Source: Limnohabitans sp. Rim11
GTDB lineage: Bacteria; Pseudomonadota; Gammaproteobacteria; Burkholderiales; Burkholderiaceae_C
Assembly: GCF_001269365.1 (NCBI RefSeq)
Contig: NZ_CXOM01000004.1
Span: 186,001 to 250,000, forward strand
Reading direction: 5' to 3'
DNA: 64,000 nucleotides
A program made the position numbers and the translations under genes. The stretch's first letter is position 1. Every line of letters begins with the position of its first letter. Below, piece after piece: positions 18,774-29,422 of the stretch. The notes under the pieces are model-generated. The model saw nothing but the letters and a program-made list of their open reading frames with translations. It searched no databases and was not told the origin of the DNA.

Positions 18774-19511
18774 TTAGCCTAAGCGCTGACGAACAGCTTC
18801 AAAAAGGCAAACGCCGCTGGCCACCGATACATTCAAACTCTCAACAGCGCCTTGCATGGGGATGCTGACCAGTTCGTCGCACGTTTTGCGCGTGAGATGG
18901 CGCATGCCAGGCCCTTCGGCCCCCAGCACCAATGCCACTGGCCCTTTTAAGTCAACCTGATAAATGTTCTTTGGCGCGTCGCCACTGGTGCCGATGGTCC
19001 AGATCGAACGCTCCTTCAATTCACCCAGGGTGCGGGCCAAATTGGTCACCATGAAATAAGGCACTGTTTCGGCAGCGCCACTGGCCACCTTGGCCACGGT
19101 GGCATTGATACCAGCGGCATGGTCTTTGGGCGCAATGACGGCATGCGCCCCTGCGCCATCGGCAACGCGCAAACAGGCACCCAAATTGTGAGGATCAGTG
19201 ACACCATCCAAAACGAGCAACAAAGGCGGTCCTTGAACCTGATCCAATAAATCGTCTAGTGAGTGAACCTGCGGCATCGACTCAACCCTGGCGGCAACGC
19301 CCTGGTGACCGTGGCTACCGGCCAATTTGGCTAGACGCATGCCATCGGCCTCAATGAGCCTGACACCGGCCTCTTGCGCACGCTCAATGAACTGACGCAT
19401 GCGAGCATCACGGCGAGTGGTTTCAAAATAGATTTCAACAATAGACTGAGGCGCCGTTTTGAGGCGCACACCCACAGCGTGAAATCCAAACAATATTTTG
19501 GGAGAAGACAT
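18774..19511 (-). CDS. rlmB: 23S rRNA (guanosine(2251)-2'-O)-methyltransferase
   Basis: RlmB is a SpoU/TrmH-type SPOUT methyltransferase that 2'-O-methylates G2251 in the 23S rRNA P loop. The 245-residue protein has an N-terminal substrate-binding domain ([17 protein letters not shown]) and the three SPOUT motifs: [34 protein letters not shown] and [19 protein letters not shown]. The knotted C-terminal domain is complete. It lies 7 nt downstream of the YbbA-type ATPase on the same strand and is probably cotranscribed with it. TrmH-family paralogues are the only alternative call; the length and the FGFHAV start favour RlmB. Confidence 0.92.
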   Translation of the reverse strand: MSSPKILFGFHAVGVRLKTAPQSIVEIYFETTRRDARMRQFIERAQEAGVRLIEADGMRLAKLAGSHGHQGVAARVESMPQVHSLDDLLDQVQGPPLLLVLDGVTDPHNLGACLRVADGAGAHAVIAPKDHAAGINATVAKVASGAAETVPYFMVTNLARTLGELKERSIWTIGTSGDAPKNIYQVDLKGPVALVLGAEGPGMRHLTRKTCDELVSIPMQGAVESLNVSVASGVCLFEAVRQRLG

Positions 19512-19518
19512 GCCCCAA

Positions 19519-20196
19519 TTATCCTTGGGATATCAGTCGTCCTGCTTCCAGGGTCAGGGTTCGATCGCATCTTTGTGCTAATTTTTGATCGTGAGTGACC
19601 AAAATTAAGGTGGTGCCTCTGGCTTTGTTCATTTGCAGCATCAAATTCATGATGCTTTCGCCAGTCTGAGCGTCGAGGCTGCCGGTGGGTTCATCGGCCA
19701 ACAGCAATTGCGGTTCAACCACAAACGCCCTGGCCAAGGCCACTCGCTGCTGCTCCCCGCCACTCATCACTTTAGGGAAATGACGCAAGCGCTCGGCCAA
19801 GCCCACTTGGGTCAATATAGATTTAGCCAGATTGGCCGCATTGGAGGTGCCGGCCAACTCTAAGGGCAGCATGACATTTTCGAGTGCGGTTAAATGGCCC
19901 ATCAATTGAAAGTTTTGAAAGACAAATCCCAGATGATTGCCGCGCCAGGCCGCACGCGAGTCTTCTGACATGGCAAAAATATCTTGCCCGGCCAGTTCCA
20001 CGCGGCCTTGACTGGGGGTATCCAAGCCAGCCATGATCGAGAGCAATGTGCTTTTACCCGAGCCAGAAGCGCCCAAAATAGCCACTGTTTCCCCAACGCC
20101 CACAGAGAAATCAATATCGCGCAAAATAGAAAGCGGCCCGCTGGCATCGCTGACCGTTTTGCTAACCTGACTGACAGAAATCATAGAACTCAACAT
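19519..20196 (-). CDS. ybbA: ABC transporter ATP-binding protein, YbbA/LolD-MacB type
   Basis: This is a cytoplasmic ATPase of the LolD/MacB/YbbA group. The 225-residue form starts at ATG 20196 (AAGG 7 nt upstream); a second ATG at 20184 gives 221 residues. Walker A is [12 protein letters not shown], the Q-loop VFQNFQLM, the signature [15 protein letters not shown] and Walker [13 protein letters not shown]; the H-loop reads LVTHD. In E. coli ybbA is also divergent from tesA, but there it is followed by the permease gene ybbP. Here rlmB follows directly and no permease is adjacent, so the membrane partner, if any, lies elsewhere. The start codon overlaps the tesA start on the opposite strand. 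Confidence 0.88.
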   Translation of the reverse strand: MLSSMISVSQVSKTVSDASGPLSILRDIDFSVGVGETVAILGASGSGKSTLLSIMAGLDTPSQGRVELAGQDIFAMSEDSRAAWRGNHLGFVFQNFQLMGHLTALENVMLPLELAGTSNAANLAKSILTQVGLAERLRHFPKVMSGGEQQRVALARAFVVEPQLLLADEPTGSLDAQTGESIMNLMLQMNKARGTTLILVTHDQKLAQRCDRTLTLEAGRLISQG

Positions 20197-20908
20197 GCAA
20201 ATACCTTTGTTCCGACAACGACACTTTAACCGCCTTGTTTTAGGCGTGTTGATCTCGGGAATTGCTTGCGTGCTGGGAGGTATGAATGCCAGCGCCAATC
20301 CAAGTCAATCAACGAACGGACCCTCAGCCAATACCGCAAAAGCCAAGCAAACCGTATTGATTGTGGGCGACTCCCTCAGCGCCGAGTATGGCTTGCCTAG
20401 GGGCACGGGATGGGTTCAGCTGATGGACAAACAAGCTGTCCAAGAAAAGATTTCAGTCCAGCTGATCAATGCCAGCATCAGTGGCGACACGACTTCGGGG
20501 GGCGTTTCTAGGCTGCCCGCCCTACTCCAGCTACACCAACCTCACATTGTTGTGATTGAGCTAGGGGGCAACGACGCACTCAGAGGCTTGAGCATGAGCA
20601 TGACGCAAAACAATTTGGGCAACATGGCACAAGCGAGCAAGAAATCTGGGGCCAAAGTTTTGTTGGTGGCAATGCAGGTGCCACCCAACTACGGCGAAAA
20701 CTACCGAAAGCAGATGGATGCGGTTTACCTCAAGGTGGCCAAAGAATCGGGCTCGCAGCTCAATCAACAATTTTTGAAAGGGGTGGCTGACGACGCAGAT
20801 CCCTTAAAGTGGTTTCAAGCCGACAAGATTCATCCAAATGAAGCCGCACAAAGCGTGATGATGAGAAACATTTGGCCACAACTTAAGTCGATGTTGCGGG
20901 CCCCTTGA
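20195..20908 (+). CDS. tesA: Arylesterase / acyl-CoA thioesterase I-like SGNH hydrolase
   Basis: This is a secreted GDSL-family hydrolase acting on esters or thioesters. The 237-residue product has a hydrophobic N-terminal signal (about residues 12-35), then block I with the nucleophile serine in LIVGDSLSAEYGLP, the oxyanion glycine in NASISGDTTSGG, the asparagine block IELGGNDALRG, and the catalytic Asp-His pair in FQADKIHPNEAAQ. The product is expected in the periplasm, as E. coli TesA is. Its ATG (20195-20197) shares bases with the divergent ybbA ATG within a single CATG, so each promoter must lie inside the other gene. No strong Shine-Dalgarno sequence is visible. Confidence 0.9.
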   Translation: MQIPLFRQRHFNRLVLGVLISGIACVLGGMNASANPSQSTNGPSANTAKAKQTVLIVGDSLSAEYGLPRGTGWVQLMDKQAVQEKISVQLINASISGDTTSGGVSRLPALLQLHQPHIVVIELGGNDALRGLSMSMTQNNLGNMAQASKKSGAKVLLVAMQVPPNYGENYRKQMDAVYLKVAKESGSQLNQQFLKGVADDADPLKWFQADKIHPNEAAQSVMMRNIWPQLKSMLRAP

Positions 20909-20944
20909 AGTGAAGCCCCTAATGGCCTTGGGTACCTTCAAATG

Positions 20945-21115
20945 CTAGTTGCTGGCTGGCGAGCTGGGTTGATCCTGGGAATCTAAACCCTCTTCTTGCA
21001 ACTCATCTGGCGCATCGGTTTTGCGCTCAGCCTTAGCTTTCAGTTTGTCTTCTTTCTTGCGCTTTTTCGCCAATTCTTTTTGACGTTTTTCGTAACCGTA
21101 ATTGGGAGTAGCCAA
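20945..21115 (-). CDS. Small lysine-rich hypothetical protein (TTG start)
   Basis: This is a 56-residue frame starting (M)ATPNYGYEKRQKELAKKRKK, with a highly basic N-terminal half and an acidic, serine-rich tail (EEGLDSQDQPSSPASN). The start must be TTG at 21113-21115: the frame is closed by a TGA 27 nt upstream and has no ATG or GTG. I recall short proteins with an ATPNYGYEKRQ-like N-terminus being common in Burkholderiales, but their function is unknown to me. The basic block suggests nucleic-acid or ribosome binding, which is inference. It lies 63 nt downstream of the cystathionine beta-lyase-like gene and ends 36 nt from the convergent tesA. Confidence 0.72.
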   Translation of the reverse strand: MATPNYGYEKRQKELAKKRKKEDKLKAKAERKTDAPDELQEEGLDSQDQPSSPASN

Positions 21116-21178
21116 GATAGTTCTTTCAATGAAATTTCTTCCACTGTATCAGTTTGCCACCCCAGAACTTGCCATCAA

Positions 21179-22441
21179 TCAAAAAATCAAGTTTTGCTGC
21201 GCAGATTGGCTTAAATCGGCAATCAAATCTTGGATGTTTTCAAAGCCTGTCGAAAAACGAACCAAGTGGCCTTTTTTCAGACCTGAAGGCCAAGCGCTTC
21301 TGACACTCTCCAACTTGTAGGGCACCACCAGACTGATGGGGCCGCCCCAGCTGTAGCCAATTTTGAACAAACTTAAACCATCGCAAAAAGCATCGACTTG
21401 TGCTTGGGTGAAACGTGGGTCAAGCATGACGCTAAACAGGCCAGCTGCATATCCCACACCCCCCTGAGGGGTACATAGTTTTTTCCAATGCTCATGACCG
21501 GGCGAGCCAACCAAGGCGGGATGCAAAACTTGAGCGCAAGCACTTTGACCTTGCCACCACTTGGCCAGGGCGCGTGCTGTTTGATCTTGCGCGTCATATC
21601 GAAGCGCCAAAGTAGGCAGAGATCGCAAGACGGATTCAACATCATTGGCGCCCACACACAAACCCAAACGCATGTGAGTGAGCTTCATTTTGAGCCCCAA
21701 AGCTTCGTCGTGTGTCATGACACTGCCCATCAAGACATCGCCGCCGCCACTGGGATACTTGGTCAAGGCATGCACACTGAAATCGACGCTAAGTTGAGCA
21801 TTGCCTGTTAAGTTAAACGGTTTGAATGCAATACCCGCCCCCCACGTGTTGTCTAACGCAGTCAAGACGGAACGGCTTTGACAAATTTGAACCATTTGGA
21901 CCAAATCTGGAAACTCCATACTGAGAGAACCGGGCGCTTCCAACCAAACCAGCTTGGTGTTGCTTTGAATTTTGGCGGCCATATCGGCAGGGTTCATGGG
22001 GTCGTAATAGCTATGCGATACACCAAATGCCAGCAACTCACCCTCGGCCAAGACCTTGTTGGGCCCATAGGCATTGTCAGGAATCAGAACATGATCGCCT
22101 GTTTTTAAAACTGAAAATGACACCACCGAAATGGCGGACAGGCCGCTGGGTGTGAGGACACAATGCAAACCGCCTTCAAGCGAACACAAACGCTCTTCTA
22201 GCGTGAAGGTGGTGGGCGTGCCGTGAGTGCCGTAGGTGTAGGCAGATTTGTCTTTCCATTCGCGCTGCCGCATGGCCGCGACGTTAGGGAAAAAGACAGT
22301 TGAAGCTTTGAAAACACCTGGCTGAGGTGCTTGAAAGTCTGCCGGTGGCGTGTAGCCGTGATGAATCATATGGGTGCTGAGATGCTCATCGTGTGGATGA
22401 GCCCCAAGCAAAGGGGGGTGGGATGCATTCTGATCTGTCAT
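21179..22441 (-). CDS. metC: Cystathionine beta-lyase-like PLP-dependent enzyme (Cys/Met metabolism family)
   Basis: This is a fold type I PLP enzyme of the Cys/Met metabolism family. MetC cleaves cystathionine to homocysteine, pyruvate and ammonia. The 420-residue product shows the TYGTHGTPTTFTLEERLCSLEGG segment, the aspartate binding PLP nitrogen in LTALDNTWGAG and the Schiff-base lysine in HALTKYPSGGGDVLMGSV. The Gly-Gly-Gly after the lysine and YSWGGPISL near the C-terminus match proteobacterial MetC. AGGA lies 7 nt before the ATG. The first 25 residues are histidine-rich and not conserved in the family. Cystathionine gamma-synthase or gamma-lyase activity cannot be excluded by eye. It follows the phosphoribosyltransferase gene by 15 nt. 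Confidence 0.85.
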   Translation of the reverse strand: MTDQNASHPPLLGAHPHDEHLSTHMIHHGYTPPADFQAPQPGVFKASTVFFPNVAAMRQREWKDKSAYTYGTHGTPTTFTLEERLCSLEGGLHCVLTPSGLSAISVVSFSVLKTGDHVLIPDNAYGPNKVLAEGELLAFGVSHSYYDPMNPADMAAKIQSNTKLVWLEAPGSLSMEFPDLVQMVQICQSRSVLTALDNTWGAGIAFKPFNLTGNAQLSVDFSVHALTKYPSGGGDVLMGSVMTHDEALGLKMKLTHMRLGLCVGANDVESVLRSLPTLALRYDAQDQTARALAKWWQGQSACAQVLHPALVGSPGHEHWKKLCTPQGGVGYAAGLFSVMLDPRFTQAQVDAFCDGLSLFKIGYSWGGPISLVVPYKLESVRSAWPSGLKKGHLVRFSTGFENIQDLIADLSQSAQQNLIF

Positions 22442-22456
22442 CCCACAATCCTACCT

Positions 22457-22981
22457 TTAGACCTTCCACTTTTCCATCAATTTTTCAGGGTTCAAGCTGT
22501 CGTAGCCTTCAAAAGGCTGGTGAATCCAAGGATTGGTGGGCAAATAATCGACGGAGTAATCGGGCTGAAAGCCAGACACGCCTTTGGTCCAAATAACGGC
22601 CGTGCGAAGTTCAGTGATGGGCTTGTAATTGTTCTTGAGCATGTTGACGACGGCATTCAAGGTATGGCCAGAATCTGCCAAATCGTCGACCAACAAAACA
22701 CGCCCTGCAATTTCGCCTTTAGGCGTTGTGATAAAGCGAGCAATGTCCAAATGTCCCTGAACGGTACCGGCATCTGCGCGGTAAGAGCTGGTTGACATGA
22801 TGGCCAATGGCTTGTCGAAGATGCGTGACAAGATGTCACCGGGGCGCATGCCACCGCGTGCCAAGCAAAGAATGGTGTCAAATTCCCAACCCGATTGATA
22901 GACCTTCAAGGCCAATTTTTCAATCAGGTTGTGGTACTCGTCATAGCTTACGTACAAGTGTTTGCCGTCTTCAGTCAGCAT
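22457..22981 (-). CDS. Purine-type phosphoribosyltransferase
   Basis: This is a type I phosphoribosyltransferase, probably salvaging a purine base (hypoxanthine, guanine or xanthine) to its nucleotide with PRPP. The 174-residue protein has the PRPP-binding loop VLLVDDLADSGHTLNAV and the LCLARGGMRPGDILSR segment. It sits directly downstream of purA, which supports a purine role. GGAGAG lies 5 nt before the ATG, a strong ribosome binding site. The base specificity is uncertain; Gpt-like xanthine-guanine phosphoribosyltransferase is the closest match by style, and no regulatory RNA-binding part of PyrR type is evident. Confidence 0.82.
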   Translation of the reverse strand: MLTEDGKHLYVSYDEYHNLIEKLALKVYQSGWEFDTILCLARGGMRPGDILSRIFDKPLAIMSTSSYRADAGTVQGHLDIARFITTPKGEIAGRVLLVDDLADSGHTLNAVVNMLKNNYKPITELRTAVIWTKGVSGFQPDYSVDYLPTNPWIHQPFEGYDSLNPEKLMEKWKV

Positions 22982-23032
22982 GGGGTCTCTCCAAGTTAAT
23001 GTGTTTGCACGCAGCGTGCTTCAAGGTGAAAA

Positions 23033-24418
<1,386 letters not shown>

Positions 24419-25585
24419 TTATTTTTCAATCACTTTGACAACCCACTGCGCCGCAACCTCTATGAGCTCGCGGTCGCATTGGAATTCATCGATTTCACTG
24501 TTGTGGCCGGGCAAGATGCACACCACGGTTTCGCCCTGTTGACGAAGCTTTGCAATGGCATTTCGCAAGGCGCTTGAGTTGCCCCAAGGTGCGCGAATAG
24601 CCACTTTCAATGTCAGCGCTGGCACAATGCCAACCCATTGTTTCAAGTCCAGACTGAACCCAACAGCGGGTCGATCTCGACTGACTTCGTGACCAAACAC
24701 AGCACCGACGCCATCGTAGCGACCACCGCGAATGACAGCATCACTGGCGCCTTTGGCGTAAATAGCAAATCGCAAACCGCTGTAGTACGCATAACCCCGC
24801 GCATCTGCCAAATCAAATTGGAATGTCACATGGGGCAATTGATCACTCAACCACTTCAACTGCTCAAGGGCCAACTTAATTTGGGGTTTGGCAGGCAGCT
24901 GCTTCAAAGCTTTGGACAGCACCGAAGCGTCGCCATACAAATCAATCAGGCTCATGAGACCCGCTTGAATGTCTGAGGGAAAGCTTTTGACAAGCTCGGC
25001 CAAGAGGGAGCTGTTTTTAGAAGCTAATGCCGAATAAACTTCGCCACGCGTCGCTTCACTCAGTGACAAACCTTCGAGCAAGGCACCCACAATGCGAGCA
25101 TCGGCCAAGTCAACCAGGACTTCACCCATTTGGGCTGCTTGTAAACAATCTAAGGCAAGTTGCAAGACTTCAAGATCTGCCTCTAAACCTGCATGGCCAT
25201 AAATTTCTGCGCCCAACTGAAGGGGCTCGCGTGTGGCGTGCGGCCGGTCAGGTCGTGTGTGCAAAACAGGACCGCAGTAACACAGTCGCGTGACGCCCAC
25301 CCGGTTAAGCAAGTGAGCGTCGATTCTGGCCACTTGTGGGGTTGTGTCTGCACGCAAACCCATCATGCGCCCCGAAATTTGGTCGACCAATTTGAAGGTT
25401 TGCAAATCTAGGGCCTTGCCCGTACCTGTCAACAAAGACTCGATGTGTTCCAGCAAAGGCGGAGAAACCAACTCAAAGCCATAGCTTCGGGCGGTGTCTA
25501 AAAGCAATCTTCGGAGTTCTTCGATGTGCCTTGCTTCAGAAGGCAAGACATCGGCGATGTGATCCGGGAGGACCCAAGCGGACAT
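24419..25585 (-). CDS. hisZ: ATP phosphoribosyltransferase regulatory subunit
   Basis: HisZ is a catalytically inactive relative of histidyl-tRNA synthetase that pairs with the short form of HisG in the first step of histidine synthesis and mediates feedback control. The 388-residue protein resembles a class II HisRS core ([24 protein letters not shown] at the start, [13 protein letters not shown], and [15 protein letters not shown]), but lacks the anticodon-binding domain. True hisS is also present in this window. The position before purA is typical of beta-proteobacteria. No clear Shine-Dalgarno sequence precedes the ATG. Confidence 0.93.
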   Translation of the reverse strand: MSAWVLPDHIADVLPSEARHIEELRRLLLDTARSYGFELVSPPLLEHIESLLTGTGKALDLQTFKLVDQISGRMMGLRADTTPQVARIDAHLLNRVGVTRLCYCGPVLHTRPDRPHATREPLQLGAEIYGHAGLEADLEVLQLALDCLQAAQMGEVLVDLADARIVGALLEGLSLSEATRGEVYSALASKNSSLLAELVKSFPSDIQAGLMSLIDLYGDASVLSKALKQLPAKPQIKLALEQLKWLSDQLPHVTFQFDLADARGYAYYSGLRFAIYAKGASDAVIRGGRYDGVGAVFGHEVSRDRPAVGFSLDLKQWVGIVPALTLKVAIRAPWGNSSALRNAIAKLRQQGETVVCILPGHNSEIDEFQCDRELIEVAAQWVVKVIEK

Positions 25586-25635
25586 GGCAATTAAGGGGGG
25601 CTGTTAAAACAGGGATTTTACTGGCTCAAAGCGGC

Positions 25636-25827
25636 TTAAATTAGCCAAGCCAAAAGAAAGAGTCCTAACAAAACGGTCGTTAGGCCGAAAAACCTGATTT
25701 GACCATCTTGCAGTTGTAACAGCTGGGTGAACATTTCACGCCATTTGGTGGGTGAAATGAGGGGCAAGAGCCCCTCAAATATCAAGACCAAGGCAATCGC
25801 TGCCAGGATTGCGCTCCCGAAAGACAC
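25636..25827 (-). CDS. DUF2065 (YjeT-like) small membrane protein
   Basis: This is a 63-residue protein with two transmembrane segments (about residues 5-24 and 44-62) around a short polar loop containing PTKWREMF. It matches the DUF2065/YjeT family, found next to hflKC or purA in many proteobacteria. The start codon is GTG immediately after the hflC TAA (no spacer), which suggests coupled translation. No function is established; its place suggests an accessory role with the HflKC membrane complex, which is inference. Confidence 0.88.
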   Translation of the reverse strand: MSFGSAILAAIALVLIFEGLLPLISPTKWREMFTQLLQLQDGQIRFFGLTTVLLGLFLLAWLI

Positions 25828-26754
25828 TTATTTCTTGGGTGTCTGGGGCGCGGCAGCGGCTGGAGCAGCTGCTGGTGCAGCGGTTCCGCGCATGGTTCTG
25901 AAGAAGTCACTGCCACTCGGGTCAAGCACCATGACATCGCTCTTCTTGGCAAAGCTAGCTTTGTATGCGTCCAAGCTTCTGTAGAACTGGGCAAACTGGG
26001 GGTCACGTCCAAAGGATTCGTTGTAAATACGGGCGGCCTGAGAATCGCCCTGACCCTTGATTTTTTGTGCTTCGCGGTAAGCATTGGCAATGGTCACCTC
26101 GCGCTGACGATCGGCATCGGCCCTGATTTTTTCGCCTTCAGCTGCGCCAGTTGAGCGGAGTTCATTGGCAACGCGTTTGCGCTCTGCTTCCATGCGTCGG
26201 TAAACAGACTCGGTAATGGCATCGACATAATCGGCACGTGTAATGCGAACGTCAACCACATCAACGCCCCAAGGCTTGTCGCCGCGAACCTTTTCTAAGA
26301 CTTCACGCTTAACGTCGTTCATCAAAACATCCCGACTCAAAGACAGCAAGTCTTTAACGGTGCGTTTGTTGATTTCTTCTTGGAACGCATTGCGCACCAC
26401 GCGGTTAAGTTGGTTGGCACCTGACTTTTCATCCAAACCCACGTTGCGAATGTAGGCCATGGGGTCGGTAATGCGCCAACGCACATACCAATCAATGACC
26501 ACACGTTGCTTCTCAGCCGTCAACATGGGTTCGGTATCGGGGCTGTCGAGGGTCAGCAAGCGCTTGTCAATGTAAGTGACATTTTGCAAGGGTGGCGGGA
26601 GTTTGATGTTAAGACCAGGCTCGGTAATCACTTCCTTGATTTGCCCCAAGGCATAGACCACACCAAACTGACGCTGATCGACCACAAACAACATAGAACT
26701 GGCCAAAGCCAGCAACAACAAAAGGGATGAAGCCCAAATTCCAATGCGATTCAT
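25828..26754 (-). CDS. hflC: HflC, SPFH-domain modulator of FtsH protease
   Basis: HflC joins HflK in a large periplasmic cage that surrounds FtsH and tunes its proteolysis. The 308-residue product has an N-terminal membrane anchor (IGIWASSLLLLLALASSMLFVV), the HflC-typical DQRQFGVVYALGQIKEV, a full SPFH/Band 7 domain, a coiled-coil region with MEAERKRVANELRSTGAAEGEKIRADADRQ, and a short alanine/proline-rich tail. GGAAG lies about 8 nt upstream of the ATG. It directly follows hflK (12 nt) and precedes the DUF2065 gene with no gap. Confidence 0.95.
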   Translation of the reverse strand: MNRIGIWASSLLLLLALASSMLFVVDQRQFGVVYALGQIKEVITEPGLNIKLPPPLQNVTYIDKRLLTLDSPDTEPMLTAEKQRVVIDWYVRWRITDPMAYIRNVGLDEKSGANQLNRVVRNAFQEEINKRTVKDLLSLSRDVLMNDVKREVLEKVRGDKPWGVDVVDVRITRADYVDAITESVYRRMEAERKRVANELRSTGAAEGEKIRADADRQREVTIANAYREAQKIKGQGDSQAARIYNESFGRDPQFAQFYRSLDAYKASFAKKSDVMVLDPSGSDFFRTMRGTAAPAAAPAAAAPQTPKK

Positions 26755-26766
26755 TTTGAGACTTCC

Positions 26767-28167
26767 TTAGCGAATTTCACGGTCACGTGAACGAAGACTT
26801 TCACGCGATCTAGGATCAAGTGCGGCGCCATTGTTGTTGGCGGCGTTTGGTGCTGTTGAGGCAGATGTTTCTGGTGTAGCGGCCGTAGCAGGTGCCGCGC
26901 CAGCGGTCATTTGCATCAACTTATCCAGAGGCAAATACATCAGGTTGGAACCTTGTTTGCTGTCAACCACCACCTTGGTGACATTGGTGTAGATTTGTTG
27001 CATGGCATCCAAGTACATGCGATCACGCGTGACTTGGGGTGCTTTTTGATACTCAGGCAAGATGGCTTTAAAACGCTGCGAATCACCTTCAGCCTGCGCA
27101 ACAATGCGTTCGCGGTAGGCCTGTGATTCTTCCTTCAAGCGGGATGCGGCACCCACAGCGCGCGGCACCACATCGTTGGCATAGGCTTGCGCTTCATTTT
27201 TAGCGCGTTCTCTTTCTTGACCCGCTTTTAGCACATCGTCAAATGCCGCTTGAACTTGCTCAGGCGGCCTCACACCACCCTGCTGCAAGTTAATGCCGAC
27301 CACTTCAATACCGACCTTGTAACGATCCAAAATGGTTTGCATCAGGGCACGCACACGGGGTGCAATTTGATCGCGCTCTTCAGCCAAAGCTGAGTCCATC
27401 TTCATTTTGCCGACCACCTCGCGGACGGCCGTTTCTGCAGCCTGAACAACGGCTTCTGTGGGGTTTTTGCTTTCAAACAAATAAGCGCGAGCGTCGTTTA
27501 GACGGTACTGCACGGCAAACTTGATTTCCACAATGTTTTCATCTTCGGTCAGCATGGCTGACTCACGCAAACCGGTAGCTTTGATGACATTGTCGCGGCC
27601 AATGTCGACCGAACGAATTTGGGTCACAAACACCAACTCGTGTTTTTGGATGGGATAAGGCAAGCGCCAATTGAAGCCGGCACCGACTGTGGCTTTGTAT
27701 TTGCCAAACTGGGTAATGACGGCCTGTTGACCCTCTTGGACAATGAAAAAGCCTGTACCCAGCCAAATCAGGAGAAAGGCGCCCACAATGACACCGATTC
27801 CCAGGTTTCTAAAAATGGGTGGTAGACCGTTAGAGCCAGAGCCATTTGGGGAACCCTTGTGCGGTGGGCCGCCATTTTTGCCACCCAAAAATTGGTTCAA
27901 CTTTCGGTTGAGATCGCGCCAGAGCTCGTCCAAATCGGGTGGGCCTGAGGCTGGACCAGGTCGCTGATTGTTGTTGTTCTGGCCGTTGTTCTGGGAAGGT
28001 TGCTGCGGTGCGTTAGAACCAGGCGTATTGCCAGAAGCGCCATTGTCATGGGCATCAGAATTTGGCTTGTCGTCGCCACGTCCCCAACGTGGATCGTTCA
28101 GATTGAACATGCCACGAATGCGTTGTGGAATGACTGACCCATAGAAGGCTCGGAGATTGAAGTTCAT
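26767..28167 (-). CDS. hflK: HflK, SPFH-domain modulator of FtsH protease
   Basis: HflK is the partner of HflC in the FtsH-regulating complex. The 466-residue product has a Gly/Asn/Pro-rich cytoplasmic N-terminus (about residues 30-110), a membrane segment (LGIGVIVGAFLLIWLGTGFFIV), then QEGQQAVITQFGKYKATVGAG opening the SPFH domain, a coiled coil with AQAEGDSQRFKAILPEYQKAP, and an alanine/asparagine-rich tail. The first ATG is 28167. Homologues often begin at the equivalent of MFNLNDPRWGR, the ATG at 28110, so 447 residues is a real alternative; neither has a strong ribosome binding site. Confidence 0.94.
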   Translation of the reverse strand: MNFNLRAFYGSVIPQRIRGMFNLNDPRWGRGDDKPNSDAHDNGASGNTPGSNAPQQPSQNNGQNNNNQRPGPASGPPDLDELWRDLNRKLNQFLGGKNGGPPHKGSPNGSGSNGLPPIFRNLGIGVIVGAFLLIWLGTGFFIVQEGQQAVITQFGKYKATVGAGFNWRLPYPIQKHELVFVTQIRSVDIGRDNVIKATGLRESAMLTEDENIVEIKFAVQYRLNDARAYLFESKNPTEAVVQAAETAVREVVGKMKMDSALAEERDQIAPRVRALMQTILDRYKVGIEVVGINLQQGGVRPPEQVQAAFDDVLKAGQERERAKNEAQAYANDVVPRAVGAASRLKEESQAYRERIVAQAEGDSQRFKAILPEYQKAPQVTRDRMYLDAMQQIYTNVTKVVVDSKQGSNLMYLPLDKLMQMTAGAAPATAATPETSASTAPNAANNNGAALDPRSRESLRSRDREIR

Positions 28168-28237
28168 TCTTTTTGTTAGTAATTTATTTGTTGGGTCTCA
28201 TTGTGCACAATCCAGAAGGCAAATTGACCTCGTGCAC

Positions 28238-29413
28238 TTAATTTTCCCCGTAATTATCAAGGTCAAAACGCGGATCTGTTGCAGGCGCGTCTAAGGCGGA
28301 AGTCTTCATGACTTCAATGGCCAACATTTCACGCAAAGTCGACAGGCCCTGTCCAGTTTGAGCGCTTAGAAACAATCGAGGCAGCGCAACCCCATCGACC
28401 TCATACTGATCTTGCAAAACCAGCGGCTGAAGATCGGCCGGCAGATTGTCAATTTTGTTAAAAATTAACCACTGAGGGACATCGTCCGCGCCAATTTCAT
28501 GCAGCACCCTCTTGACCTCGCTCATTTGCTCTGGAAAGTTAGGGTTTGAAGCATCGACCACGTGAATCAGCAAATCTGCGTCAACCGCCTCTTGAAGGGT
28601 GGCTTGAAAAGCATCAATCAAGCCGTGTGGTAAGTCCCGAATAAAGCCCACGGTGTCTGAAACAGAAGCCGTCCGTCCCGCCTCACCCAAATAAAGCTGC
28701 CGCGTGGTGGTATCAAGGGTTGCAAACAATTGATCGGCCGCATAGGCGCGCGCCTTGACCAAGGCATTGAACAAGGTGGACTTGCCCGCATTGGTGTAAC
28801 CCACCAAAGAAACATTGAAAGCGTTGCGGCGATCTCTTTGACGCCTCTGAGTTGAACGCTGTTTTTTGACCTTGACCAAACGTTCTTTGGTCCGCTTGAT
28901 CGCTTCACCAATCATGCGCTTGTCGAGCTCAATTTGAGTTTCGCCAGGGCCGCCCCGCATACCAATACCGCCCTGTTGTCGCTCTAAGTGAGACCACCGA
29001 CGAACCAAGCGGGTACTGAGGTATTGCAAACGAGCCAACTCAACTTGAAGTTTGCCCTCGTGGCTTCGGGCCCGTTGCGCAAAGATTTCTAAGATCAGAA
29101 GGGTTCGGTCATTGACCGGCAATCCCAAATGTCGCTCTAAATTACGTTGCTGCGCAGGGCTGAGCGATTGATCAAAAAGAACTTCTTGGGCGCCCAATTG
29201 CTCGGCCATGAATTTGATTTCGTCGGCCTTGCCCGAACCTACAAAAAGCGCCGCATCGGGAGCTTTTCTTTTGCAAGTTATTTTGGAAATGGGCTTCAGT
29301 CCAGCCGTAATGGCGAGCTGGCTCAGCTCATCCAACTCATGGTCGAAATGAGGCAAACCAAAATCAACACCCACCAACAAGGCGGGGGTTGCAACAACCG
29401 ATTGGGTGTTCAA
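28238..29413 (-). CDS. hflX: GTPase HflX
   Basis: HflX is a ribosome-associated GTPase that splits stalled or stressed 70S ribosomes. The 391-residue product has an N-terminal glycine-rich HflX domain (VGSGKADEIKFMAEQLGAQEVLFD, and GGIGMRGGPGETQIELDKR), and a G domain with GYTNAGKSTLFN, DTVGFIRDLP and NKID. The start is TTG at 29411-29413, 9 nt after the hfq stop, with no evident Shine-Dalgarno sequence; later TTG/GTG codons near residues 11-14 are alternatives. The hfq-hflX-hflK-hflC order matches the E. coli locus. Confidence 0.94.
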   Translation of the reverse strand: MNTQSVVATPALLVGVDFGLPHFDHELDELSQLAITAGLKPISKITCKRKAPDAALFVGSGKADEIKFMAEQLGAQEVLFDQSLSPAQQRNLERHLGLPVNDRTLLILEIFAQRARSHEGKLQVELARLQYLSTRLVRRWSHLERQQGGIGMRGGPGETQIELDKRMIGEAIKRTKERLVKVKKQRSTQRRQRDRRNAFNVSLVGYTNAGKSTLFNALVKARAYAADQLFATLDTTTRQLYLGEAGRTASVSDTVGFIRDLPHGLIDAFQATLQEAVDADLLIHVVDASNPNFPEQMSEVKRVLHEIGADDVPQWLIFNKIDNLPADLQPLVLQDQYEVDGVALPRLFLSAQTGQGLSTLREMLAIEVMKTSALDAPATDPRFDLDNYGEN

Positions 29414-29422
29414 GAGAAGCGG

